In this document: in pieces, positions 1 to 6,571 of the stretch
Numbering within the stretch: position 1 is the first letter of the stretch
Layout of the letters: each line of letters begins with the position of its first letter
DNA from: an uncultured Ellagibacter sp.
GTDB lineage: Bacteria; Actinomycetota; Coriobacteriia; Coriobacteriales; Eggerthellaceae
Direction: 5' to 3'
DNA length: 8,602 bases
NCBI GenBank assembly: GCA_934661105.1
Contig: CAKUIV010000084.1
Location: 1 to 8,602, forward strand
Program-made: the position numbers and the translations under genes
Notes under the pieces: generated by a model
The model's input: the letters and a program-made list of their open reading frames with translations, nothing else
Databases searched by the model: none
What the model was told of the DNA's origin: nothing

Positions 1-429
1 AACGTCGTCATTTGCGCCGACTTTTTTCGCGAGCTGCATGAGGAAGTTTGCCGTTCTCTTCAATAGGCCAGGTTGCTCGGTGTCGCTCTCAGGTTCGGCG
101 ATTTGCCTTTAAGCAAACGCGCGATCGCCTCATCCTGAGGAGTTCTTGACGGGCCGTTTTCGATTATGTGGTCGCAAAACGCTGAAATGCGTCGATTTCA
201 TGTCAATGAGGGCAGAAAATGAATCGATTGAATTATCTTGACCTGGGAAAACGTTAAAGAAGACTTTTTATTCGTCTGATTCATGCTGAAAAAGGGACCG
301 AACTATCGCATATCGACGATTTGTGACCAAAAAAATGAAATCGAGCGTTCGAAAAAGAAAGCAGATTCAAACGGATATGCATCCGTTGGCCCAACGTCCA
401 CCGACTGCAAAGCAACATTCATGTAGAAA
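1..429. other. AT-richer intergenic stretch at the left edge, no supportable gene
   Basis: This stretch is clearly less GC-rich than the rest of the window, especially about 180-370, which has A/T tracts such as those near 270 and 329-360. I see no gene with a ribosome binding site and the strongly G/C-ending codons of the neighbours. Short open stretches exist in several frames, including a minus frame open from about 110 to the left edge with a possible ATG at 39, and a plus frame ending with TAG at 64-66. None is longer than expected by chance. The minus-strand frame could be the 5' end of a gene beyond the edge. A 7-bp inverted repeat (370-376 with 381-387) is followed on the minus strand by a T-rich run, so it could be a second weak terminator. 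Nothing else is convincing. Confidence 0.5.
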
Positions 430-479
430 CGCCGGCTCGCGCAGAATCGCGTCTCTCGACGCATCCTCACGAGCCGGCG
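430..479 (-). terminator. Two-tier inverted repeat after the oxidoreductase gamma gene, probable operon terminator
   Basis: A perfect 10-bp inverted repeat (CGCCGGCTCG at 430-439, CGAGCCGGCG at 470-479) encloses a second 5-bp stem (449-453 with 458-462, loop TCTC). It starts 28 bases beyond the stop codon of the gamma-subunit gene, where the seven-gene unit ends. The minus-strand RNA continues with only a short U-poor tail (GUUUCUAC), so it is a weak intrinsic terminator at best. It could also act as a 3' stabilising hairpin. The pairing is seen directly; the role is inferred from position. Confidence 0.5.
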
Positions 480-507
480 CGCTATAAGGCGAAACAGGGC
501 GTCGCCC

Positions 508-1055
508 TTACGCCTCCATGCCCAGTCTCAGGGCTTGCTTGTTCTTATCGATGAGCGCGGTCTTCTTCGGCGGCACGCACTTGTCGATCGCGGCGAACAG
601 CACGTCTTCGTCGCAGAACGGGTCGGCGGCGAACAGCGCGCCGACGAGCACGATGTTGCCGAGGCCCTTCAAACCCGCCTTCTCCGCCAGCTCGGTCGCG
701 GGGACGGCCTTCACCGTAACGTCATTGCGTTCGGGAAGGCTCTGCACCAGGGTCGAATCGACGACGATCAACCCACCCGGTTCAACCGCGTCGACGAACT
801 TATCGAGCGAGGGCTGATTCATGGCCACGAGCACCTGCGGCACCGTGACGAGCGGGCTTCCAATCGGGTCCGCCGCCAAGCACACGCTGCAATTCGCCGT
901 GCCGCCGCGCATTTCCGGGCCGTACGACGGCAGCCACGACACCTCGCGTCCGGAAATGAGCCCGGTGTAGGCGATGACCTTGCCAGCGAACAGGACGCCC
1001 TGCCCCCCAAAGCCGGCAAGCACGATGCGACGGTCGTCAAAAGCTTGAGCACCCA

Positions 1056-1056
<1 letters not shown>
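508..1056 (-). CDS. 2-oxoacid:ferredoxin oxidoreductase, gamma subunit
   Basis: 182 aa, usual length for the separate gamma subunit of four-subunit 2-oxoacid:ferredoxin oxidoreductases (the pyruvate/ketoisovalerate oxidoreductase catalytic-domain family). It forms part of the cytoplasmic complex that converts a 2-oxoacid plus CoA to acyl-CoA, CO2 and reduced ferredoxin. Family marks are the N-terminal GFGGQGV loop (residues 15-21) and the YGPEMRGGTANC block (45-56); these glycine-rich segments are thought to contribute to CoA binding and subunit contacts. The ATG at 1056 shares its A with the TAA of the beta gene, with a GGGGG-type ribosome binding site inside the beta 3' end, so the two are translationally coupled. 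A longer in-frame extension to 1098 lies wholly inside the beta gene and is rejected. It is the last gene of the unit. Function is well supported; substrate is not determined by sequence. Confidence 0.93.
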
Positions 1057-1894
<838 letters not shown>

Positions 1895-1895
<1 letters not shown>

Positions 1896-2962
1896 CACCT
1901 TCCCCCTTCCTTCTCGGCGACGCCGCGGATGGCGTCAAGCACCTCTTCCGGCGTCGGGATAACACCGCCGGTGCGGCCGAAGAACTCGACCGGCGCGCGC
2001 CCGTTGACCGCAAGGCGCACGTCGTCGACCATCTGACCCATGTTCATCTCGACCGAAAGGTAGGCCTTCGCGTTCGGAATCGTGCGCTCGATCGCATAGG
2101 TCGGGAACGGCCAAAGCGTGATCGGGCGCAGAAGACCCGCCTTCACGCCCGCCTCGCGCGCGGCGACGACCGCACTTCGCGCGACGCGGCTTGAAGCGCC
2201 GAACGCCACGACGACGATTTCGGCGTCGTCGAGCATGAACTCCTCGGCGCGCTGCTCCTTCTCGCGGATGACCTCGTAGCGTTTGAAGCGCGCAACGTTC
2301 AAGTCTTCAAGCGCCTCGGCGGTGAGATAGAGCGAATTCACGATGTTGTGCGCGCGCTTGCCTTCGTGGCCCGTGGTTGCCCAGGGCTTTTCGGGCAGGC
2401 TTTCCTTCGGCTCGGGCAGCACGACCGGCTCCATCATCTGGCCGAGCATGCCGTCGGCAAGCACCATGACGGGTGTGCGGTACTCATCGGCCAAATCGAA
2501 CGCGTTATACACGCAATCGGCCATTTCCTGAACCGTGGAAGGCGCAAGCACAGGCATGAAGAAGTCGCCATGCCCCGATGCGCGCGTGGCCTGCCAGTAA
2601 TCGGACTGCGACGGCTGGATGCCGCCGAGACCCGGGCCCCCGCGCTGCACGTTGATGATGACGCCCGGCAAATCGGAACCCGCCATGTAGGAAATGCCCT
2701 CGCCTTTAAGCGAGATTCCCGGGCTCGACGACGACGTCATCGCGCGAGCGCCCGCGCTTGCTGCGCCGTAGACCATGTTGATCGCGGCAATCTCGCTTTC
2801 AGCCTGCAGATACGTTCCGCCGATCTTCGGCATGCGCTTGGACATGTATGCCGCAAGCTCGGTCTGCGGCGTGATGGGGTAGCCGAAGAAGAAGCGGCAT
2901 CCGGCGCGCAGCGCGCTTTCCGCAAGCGCCTCGTTCCCTTTCATGAGAACCTTTTCGCCCAT
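1895..2962 (-). CDS. vorB: 2-oxoacid:ferredoxin oxidoreductase, alpha subunit (VorB type)
   Basis: 355 aa, the length typical of VorB-like alpha subunits. Conserved segments in order: KGNEALAESA near the N-terminus, GYPITPQTE at 27-35, QAESE at 53-57 with the glutamate that activates thiamine in this fold, SSSPGISLKGEG at 78-89, NVQRGGPGLGG at 104-114, and the C-terminal LRPITLWPFP at 278-287 and VEMNMGQM at 304-311. It forms the pyrimidine-binding half of the thiamine site with the beta subunit. The ATG at 2962 has a near-perfect ribosome binding site (GGAGGTGA at 2975-2968) five bases upstream, which overlaps the ferredoxin stop codon. Longer in-frame extensions overlap the ferredoxin gene and are not believed. 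VorB is the usual database name for this subtype; true substrates in such anaerobes may include 2-oxoisovalerate, aryl pyruvates or 2-oxoglutarate. Role certain, substrate uncertain. Confidence 0.94.
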
Positions 2963-2967
2963 GTGAA

Positions 2968-2975
2968 TCACCTCC
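2968..2975 (-). promoter_or_regulatory. Strong ribosome binding site of vorB overlapping the ferredoxin stop
   Basis: GGAGGTGA on the minus strand matches the 16S anti-Shine-Dalgarno closely and sits five bases before the ATG at 2962. Its last three bases are the TGA stop of the ferredoxin gene, so ribosomes ending ferredoxin translation are placed on the vorB start. It fixes the vorB start and is the best ribosome binding site in the unit. Confidence 0.85.
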
Positions 2976-3174
2976 ATACCGTGATCGCGACGTCGGGGCA
3001 CATGACCGCGCATGAACAGCACCCCGTGCATTTTTCCTCGTCGACGCAGTGCGCGGGATGGTAGCCCTTGGCCGTGATCCGCGCATGGTCGAGTTCGATG
3101 ATGTGGGTCGGGCACACGTCTGTGCACAGGCCGCAGCCTTTGCAGAAGCCCTCGTCCACCTGGATTCTCGCCAT
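2968..3174 (-). CDS. 2[4Fe-4S] ferredoxin / delta-type subunit of the oxidoreductase
   Basis: 68 aa bacterial-type ferredoxin with two CxxCxxCxxxCP motifs: C11, C14, C17, C21 and C49, C52, C55, C59. Each motif would hold one [4Fe-4S] cluster. Two further cysteines (C43, and C53 inside the second motif) are not needed for the clusters. Placed directly before the alpha subunit, it is probably the delta subunit or dedicated electron carrier of the oxidoreductase, acting in the cytoplasm. The ATG at 3174 gives MARIQVDEGFCKGC, the usual short lead into the first cluster, with a GAGAGGG-like ribosome binding site upstream. An in-frame ATG at 3240 would add 22 residues that overlap the upstream NTPase gene and lack family resemblance. 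It begins 22 bases after the NTPase stop and ends five bases before vorB. Confidence 0.94.
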   Translation of the reverse strand: MARIQVDEGFCKGCGLCTDVCPTHIIELDHARITAKGYHPAHCVDEEKCTGCCSCAVMCPDVAITVWR

Positions 3175-3196
3175 ATAGTCGTCCGCCCTCTCTGAT

Positions 3197-3922
3197 CTAT
3201 TCGTTACCCCATGGGGTTTGACGATACGGTTCCATGACATAAAGCGGGGCCGCGTCGCCTACCCGCTCGAGCGCCTCTTTACCCGCCGCTTCGAAGCGCT
3301 TCGCGACGACGTGGGCGACAAGCGGCAAGGCCGCCGAACGCGCGACGTCGCAGGCGAAGCGCGCGCCGGCCTCGATACAGTCGGTCGTCGTGTCGCCCAT
3401 AAGATGCGAGTTGTCGACGATATCCGTCGCATGAAGACGGCACGCGCCTTCCACGTCCCGCAGCACGGAAAGCGCCTCCTGCGACGTCTGCGTGAGCGCC
3501 CGGAAGCGGTTCACCACGTAGAGCATGCGGTAGCCGCCCTGCGAGACGACGCCTGCGAAGCGCCCGAGCGCCGATGCCCCCGCATCGTCGCCACCGACGT
3601 CGATGACGCAAAGCTCATCGCGCCCCGCCTGCGCGCGCTCGATAGCCGGCATCACCGCCCCGGTAAGCGCCGGCATGTCGATGTTGCACGACGGCCCGGC
3701 GTACACCGGAGACACGACCGCGACACCTGCGCTTTCGAGCGTACGGCGCCGATCGCTCGAGCGGAAGTACGGGTTCACGACGTCGAGATCGACAAGCGTG
3801 ACCGCACGCCCCGCGGACGCCGCGTCGAGCGCGAGCGAAAGAGAGACCGCGGTCTTGCCCACCCCGTAGTGGCCGCACACGACGACGACGCCGACGAGCG
3901 CTTGCGGTTGGAACGTGCGCAC
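3197..3922 (-). CDS. P-loop NTPase of unknown role in the oxidoreductase operon (SIMIBI/ParA-like fold)
   Basis: 241 aa. The Walker A loop is GHYGVGKT at 17-24, followed by LVDLDVVNPYFRSSD at 43-57, the ParA/MinD/CobQ-like segment after the second strand, a Walker B/switch-like VIDVGGDDAG at 106-115, and NRFR at 138-141. The Walker A lacks the extra lysine of the deviant KGGxGKT form found in MinD, ParA and Mrp, and there is no C-terminal CxxC as in Mrp/ApbC Fe-S carriers. I see no signal peptide or membrane segment. The only sensible start is the GTG at 3922, which overlaps the TAG of the upstream synthetase by one base (TAGTG); a longer frame to 4081 lies inside the synthetase gene. Proteins with this GHYGxGKT...VNPYF pattern are, to my knowledge, found in similar operons of anaerobes without a known function. 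A role in assembly, activation or regulation of the enzyme is speculation. Confidence 0.85.
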   Translation of the reverse strand: MRTFQPQALVGVVVVCGHYGVGKTAVSLSLALDAASAGRAVTLVDLDVVNPYFRSSDRRRTLESAGVAVVSPVYAGPSCNIDMPALTGAVMPAIERAQAGRDELCVIDVGGDDAGASALGRFAGVVSQGGYRMLYVVNRFRALTQTSQEALSVLRDVEGACRLHATDIVDNSHLMGDTTTDCIEAGARFACDVARSAALPLVAHVVAKRFEAAGKEALERVGDAAPLYVMEPYRQTPWGNE

Positions 3923-5709
3923 TAGAGCAAGCCTTCGGGGAGCTTCGGCGCCTTCATGTCCGCCCCATCCTTCTGTCGGATGGCAACGCGACGGATCTTG
4001 CCGTTCACGGTCTTCGGCAGCGCATCGACGTACTCCACGATGCGCGGGTATTTGTAAGGCGCCGTGCGATGCTTCACCCACGTTTGAAGCTCATGCGTGA
4101 GCTCGTCGGAAGGGGTGAACCCGTCGGCAAGCACGACCGTCGCCTTGACGGCGAAGCCGCGGACCGGGTCGGGCACGCCGGTGACAGCGCATTCGCGCAC
4201 GGCCTCGTGTTCCAGAAGCTCGCTTTCGATTTCGAAGGGCCCGATGCGGTAACCGGAGGACTTGATGACGTCGTCGTTGCGACCGACGTACCAGAAGTAG
4301 CCGTCCTCGTCGACCCAGGCGGTGTCGCCGGTGTGGTACCAGCCGTCGTAGATCGCGTTGTCGGTCTTTTCCGGGTCGCGATAGTACTCCATCATGATGC
4401 CCGCGGGGCGCGGCTCCATGCGGATGCAGATCTCGCCCGTCTCGCCGGTGTTGCAACGCGAGCCGTCGTCGCGTTGGATTTCCACGTCGTAGAGCGGCAC
4501 CGGCTTGCCCATCGAGCCGGAGCGCGGCGTGGAGTTCGTGAGGTTCGCGATGGTGAGCGGCGTTTCGGTCTGCCCGAAGCCCTCGAAGATGGTAAGCCCG
4601 GTGTGCTCCTTCCAGAAGTTGAAGAGGTCCGGGTTCAACGCCTCGCCGGCGGTCGTTGAGTACACGAGCGAGGACAGGTCGTACGCATCGAAGTTCTCAG
4701 ACATCATGAGGCGGTACATCGTCGGCGGGCAGCACAGCGTCGTGACGCGGTACTTGCCGATAAGGGAAAGGATCTCGCTCGGATGGAAGCGATCGAAGTC
4801 GTAGGTGAAGACGCATGCTTCCATGAGCCACTGCCCGTAGTACTTGCCCCACACGGCTTTGCCCCATCCCGTGTCAGCGATGGTGAAGTGGATGCCGTCG
4901 GGTTGGACGTTGTGCCAGTGCTTCGCGGTGATGAGATGCGCGACCGCGTAGCCGGAATCGTGGAGAACCATCTTGGGATTGCCCGACGTGCCCGACGAGA
5001 AGTACATGAGCATGGGGTCGGCGGCGAGCGTGTCGATGCGCTCGAATTCGTCGGACGCCTCGCGGACGCCGGTGTTGAAATCGACCCAGCCCGCACGCTC
5101 GATCGGGGCGGCGCAGATGCCTTCCTCGCCCGAAAGCGCCTCGCCAACCGTGCCGGCGACCGCGACGAGCGAGCCGTCCTCGGCGCGCGGGGTCGTGCCG
5201 CCGCCCGCACCGTTCACGAGGATGCGGGAGGTAACGCTCGGGCATTCGTCGAACACGTTGTCGACCACGTCGGCGATGTCGCCCACCGACGTGCAGATGA
5301 TCGACTTGATGGACGCGCCGTTCAGGCGATACTCGAGATCGTGCTCCTTCAGCATGAAAGTCGCCGGAACCATAACGGCACCGAGCTTCGCAAGCGCGGT
5401 CGCGACGAACCAGAACTGGTAGTGGCGGCGCAGCACGACGAGCACGAAATCCCCCTTGCCGATACCCTGCGCGGCGAGGAAGTTGGCGGTTTTGTCGGAC
5501 CACCGTTTCATGTCGGCGAACGTGAAGACGTGTTCTTCGCCTTCGGGGTTGCACCACACCATCGCGCGACGGTCGGGATCATTGACGGCGATGTCGTCGA
5601 CGACGTCGTAGCCGAAGTTGAAATTATCGGGATACTTCACCTTGAAGGTTTTGAGAAGCCCGTTCTCATCGTAGGTTTCGTCGACGTAGCGGAGGTTGAT
5701 GTTTCTCAT
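3922..5709 (-). CDS. AMP-forming acyl-CoA synthetase (acetyl/medium-chain acyl-CoA ligase family)
   Basis: 595 aa member of the ANL adenylating superfamily, close in layout to acetyl-CoA and ACSM-type medium-chain acyl-CoA synthetases. It activates a carboxylic acid with ATP to an acyl-adenylate and then forms the CoA thioester, releasing AMP and pyrophosphate. Motifs in order: phosphate loop YFSSGTSGNPK at 236-246, GFGQTET at 376-382, GWYHTGD at 456-462, hinge and thioester-side GRNDDVIKSSGYRIGPFEIE at 476-495, and C-terminal PKTVNGKIRR at 565-574, with K571 the catalytic lysine. All key residues are present, so it should be active. The ATG at 5709 has only a weak GAGAG-type ribosome binding site; no better start exists nearby. 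It follows the regulator by 105 bases and overlaps the NTPase start by one. Short branched-chain, aromatic or straight acids are all possible substrates; the operon suggests the acyl-CoA used by the oxidoreductase. Confidence 0.92.
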   Translation of the reverse strand: MRNINLRYVDETYDENGLLKTFKVKYPDNFNFGYDVVDDIAVNDPDRRAMVWCNPEGEEHVFTFADMKRWSDKTANFLAAQGIGKGDFVLVVLRRHYQFWFVATALAKLGAVMVPATFMLKEHDLEYRLNGASIKSIICTSVGDIADVVDNVFDECPSVTSRILVNGAGGGTTPRAEDGSLVAVAGTVGEALSGEEGICAAPIERAGWVDFNTGVREASDEFERIDTLAADPMLMYFSSGTSGNPKMVLHDSGYAVAHLITAKHWHNVQPDGIHFTIADTGWGKAVWGKYYGQWLMEACVFTYDFDRFHPSEILSLIGKYRVTTLCCPPTMYRLMMSENFDAYDLSSLVYSTTAGEALNPDLFNFWKEHTGLTIFEGFGQTETPLTIANLTNSTPRSGSMGKPVPLYDVEIQRDDGSRCNTGETGEICIRMEPRPAGIMMEYYRDPEKTDNAIYDGWYHTGDTAWVDEDGYFWYVGRNDDVIKSSGYRIGPFEIESELLEHEAVRECAVTGVPDPVRGFAVKATVVLADGFTPSDELTHELQTWVKHRTAPYKYPRIVEYVDALPKTVNGKIRRVAIRQKDGADMKAPKLPEGLL

Positions 5710-5734
5710 GAAGCTAAAATCTCTCTTTCAAGCG

Positions 5735-5764
5735 AAAAACAGCGAACGGCACCCACATGCCGCC
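5735..5764 (-). terminator. Weak hairpin with T-run between regulator and synthetase (possible attenuator)
   Basis: In the 105-base gap between the regulator and the synthetase, CGGCA and TGCCG (5747-5751 and 5758-5762) pair around a 6-base loop and can be extended by two G-U pairs. On the minus strand this is followed seven bases later by TTTTT (5739-5735). The stem is short and the spacing to the T-run is long, so it would terminate only partially. It could lower expression of the metabolic genes relative to the regulator. The gap also contains a direct repeat of AACCGCTT. Low confidence. Confidence 0.25.
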
Positions 5765-5814
5765 CGGAAGCGGTTGGACAAGCGGTTTCGGCGCAGCCGG
5801 CAGACCCGGTGCGC

Positions 5815-6399
5815 CTACATAATCTCTATGTCCTGGGGCTTCAAGACGATCGCGTAGAAAACGCACGGCTCGCCCTCGGTCGCGATCATGCCGTGCCCGC
5901 GACCGGAATCGTACATGAGCACGTCGCCTGGGCCCAAATCCTCGATATGCCCCTCGTAGGCGAAGCGCATGTGCCCGCTCACGATGCAGTCGATTTCCTG
6001 CCCGCGATGATACGACAGGTGAATCGGCGCGTCCTGCTGCTCGGGCAAATACGGCATCGTCACAAGGAAGGGCTCGGCGAGCTTGTTCTTGAAATGCGGT
6101 GCCTTGTGCAGGTACTCGAACCCGGCACGGCGCTTCACCGACAGCCCATCTCCCTTGCGAATGAGGGAATAGCCCGTCAAATGGGGGTTTTCGCCGGTGA
6201 GCAGCTCGACCACATCGACACCGAAGCGCTTAGCGCATTTGCTCAAGAAGGTGAAGGACAAGTCGTGCTCGCCCGATTCCTGCGCGGCGTACTCGGAAAG
6301 CGTGCGCCCCGTCGCGTCGGCCATTTCCTGCATCGAGATGTCCATATCCTCGCGCAGCGAGCGAATTCGCGACGCCACCTCTTCGATTTTCGGTTCCAT
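5815..6399 (-). CDS. XRE-family regulator with C-terminal cupin sensor domain
   Basis: 194 aa, typical length for the helix-turn-helix plus cupin regulators. Residues about 7-66 form an XRE (Cro/CI-like) DNA-binding domain (VASRIRSLREDMDISMQEMADATG, split by the usual turn, then LSFTFLSKCAKRFGVDVVELL). Residues about 105-190 form a cupin-2 barrel. In the barrel, H131 and E135 (YHRGQE) and H169 (GRGHG), with H127 nearby, are plausible metal or ligand contacts; the classic HxH pair is not intact. Such proteins usually sense a small metabolite and control the adjacent operon, here probably the synthetase-oxidoreductase genes, and perhaps themselves. The ATG at 6399 has AAGAAAGGGGG ten bases upstream; the in-frame ATG at 6456 lies upstream of this and inside the dyad region, and would add residues outside the family. 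It is the first gene of the unit. Confidence 0.9.
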   Translation of the reverse strand: MEPKIEEVASRIRSLREDMDISMQEMADATGRTLSEYAAQESGEHDLSFTFLSKCAKRFGVDVVELLTGENPHLTGYSLIRKGDGLSVKRRAGFEYLHKAPHFKNKLAEPFLVTMPYLPEQQDAPIHLSYHRGQEIDCIVSGHMRFAYEGHIEDLGPGDVLMYDSGRGHGMIATEGEPCVFYAIVLKPQDIEIM

Positions 6400-6404
6400 A
6401 ACGC

Positions 6405-6416
6405 GCAATCCCCCTT
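6405..6416 (-). repeat. Repeated 12-mer AAGGGGGATTGC, copy at the regulator's ribosome binding site
   Basis: The same 12 bases occur at 6475-6486, exactly 70 bases away, directly upstream of the -10 box. With one mismatch allowed on each side the match extends to about 16 bases. This copy contains the Shine-Dalgarno sequence of the regulator gene. It may be a binding site pair or a coincidence of G-rich ribosome-binding-like sequence. Confidence 0.45.
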
Positions 6417-6429
6417 TCTTGCCGTTCGC

Positions 6430-6454
6430 GCGATGCGCTCTCGTCGCGCATCGC
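6430..6454. promoter_or_regulatory. 9-bp dyad GCGATGCGC-N7-GCGCATCGC, candidate operator or leader hairpin
   Basis: A perfect 9-bp inverted repeat (6430-6438 and 6446-6454, spacer 7) lies just downstream of the expected transcription start for the regulator and 30 bases before its ATG. This is a typical place for an autorepressor operator, and a dimeric XRE protein could bind it. As RNA it would make a stable hairpin in the 5' leader. The pairing is seen directly; the function is inferred. Confidence 0.5.
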
Positions 6455-6466
6455 ATGTACCTGTCG

Positions 6467-6486
6467 AGTATAGTGCAATCCCCCTT
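6467..6486 (-). promoter_or_regulatory. Probable promoter of the seven-gene unit (-10 box TATACT)
   Basis: TATACT on the minus strand (6472-6467) matches the sigma-70 -10 consensus at five of six positions and would give a start near 6460, about 60 bases before the ATG of the regulator. No good -35 box is found at 16-18 bases; the hexamer there is GC-rich. The interval instead contains one copy of AAGGGGGATTGC (6486-6475). The promoter may need an activator or a different sigma factor. The gap lies between the rsmB terminator and the operon, so a promoter is expected here. Confidence 0.5.
6475..6486 (-). repeat. Repeated 12-mer AAGGGGGATTGC, promoter copy
   Basis: Second copy of the 12-mer found at 6405-6416. 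It occupies the region between the -10 box and the missing -35 box, where a bound regulator would compete with or contact RNA polymerase. Confidence 0.45.
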
Positions 6487-6508
6487 ACGTTCGCGGGGAC
6501 GATAAACG

Positions 6509-6543
6509 AACGGCGGCCATCTTCACACTCGATGGCCGCCGTT
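6509..6543 (-). terminator. Rho-independent-like terminator after rsmB
   Basis: A perfect 13-bp GC-rich inverted repeat (6509-6521 and 6531-6543) with a 9-base loop lies 28 bases beyond the rsmB stop codon. On the minus strand the stem is followed by UUCGUUUAUC-like sequence, a short interrupted U-tract; on the plus strand it is followed by TTTT. It separates rsmB from the promoter of the next unit. Confidence 0.75.
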
Positions 6544-6571
6544 TTCGGGCGTTGACGATTGCGCTGCGCGG

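Noticed and set aside
146..170. TTGACG followed by TATGTG as a plus-strand promoter
   Set aside because: The spacing is only 13 bases, the -10 match is poor and no plus-strand gene follows.
1..180. Minus-strand stretches open near the left edge, two frames that look joinable by a -1 shift near 113
   Set aside because: Each is under about 45 codons, G/C use at third positions is well below that of the real genes, and open stretches of this size occur in other frames of the same interval. No frameshift or pseudogene claim is warranted without the sequence to the left.
2963..3127. Longer start for the alpha subunit at 3127
   Set aside because: It reads through the ferredoxin gene in another frame; the ATG at 2962 has a near-perfect ribosome binding site and matches the family N-terminus.
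3175..3240. Longer start for the ferredoxin at 3240
   Set aside because: The extra 22 residues overlap the NTPase gene and do not resemble ferredoxins; the ATG at 3174 gives the standard short lead to the first cluster.
3923..4081. Longer start for the P-loop NTPase at 4081
   Set aside because: The extension is the out-of-frame reading of the synthetase C-terminus; the GTG overlapping the synthetase stop gives the Walker A loop at the usual distance from the N-terminus.
4783..6555. Very long plus-strand open frame (590 codons) opposite the synthetase and regulator
   Set aside because: It lies antisense to two genes with complete family motifs. High G/C at third codon positions removes stop codons on the opposite strand, and its translation has no recognisable motif or ribosome binding site.
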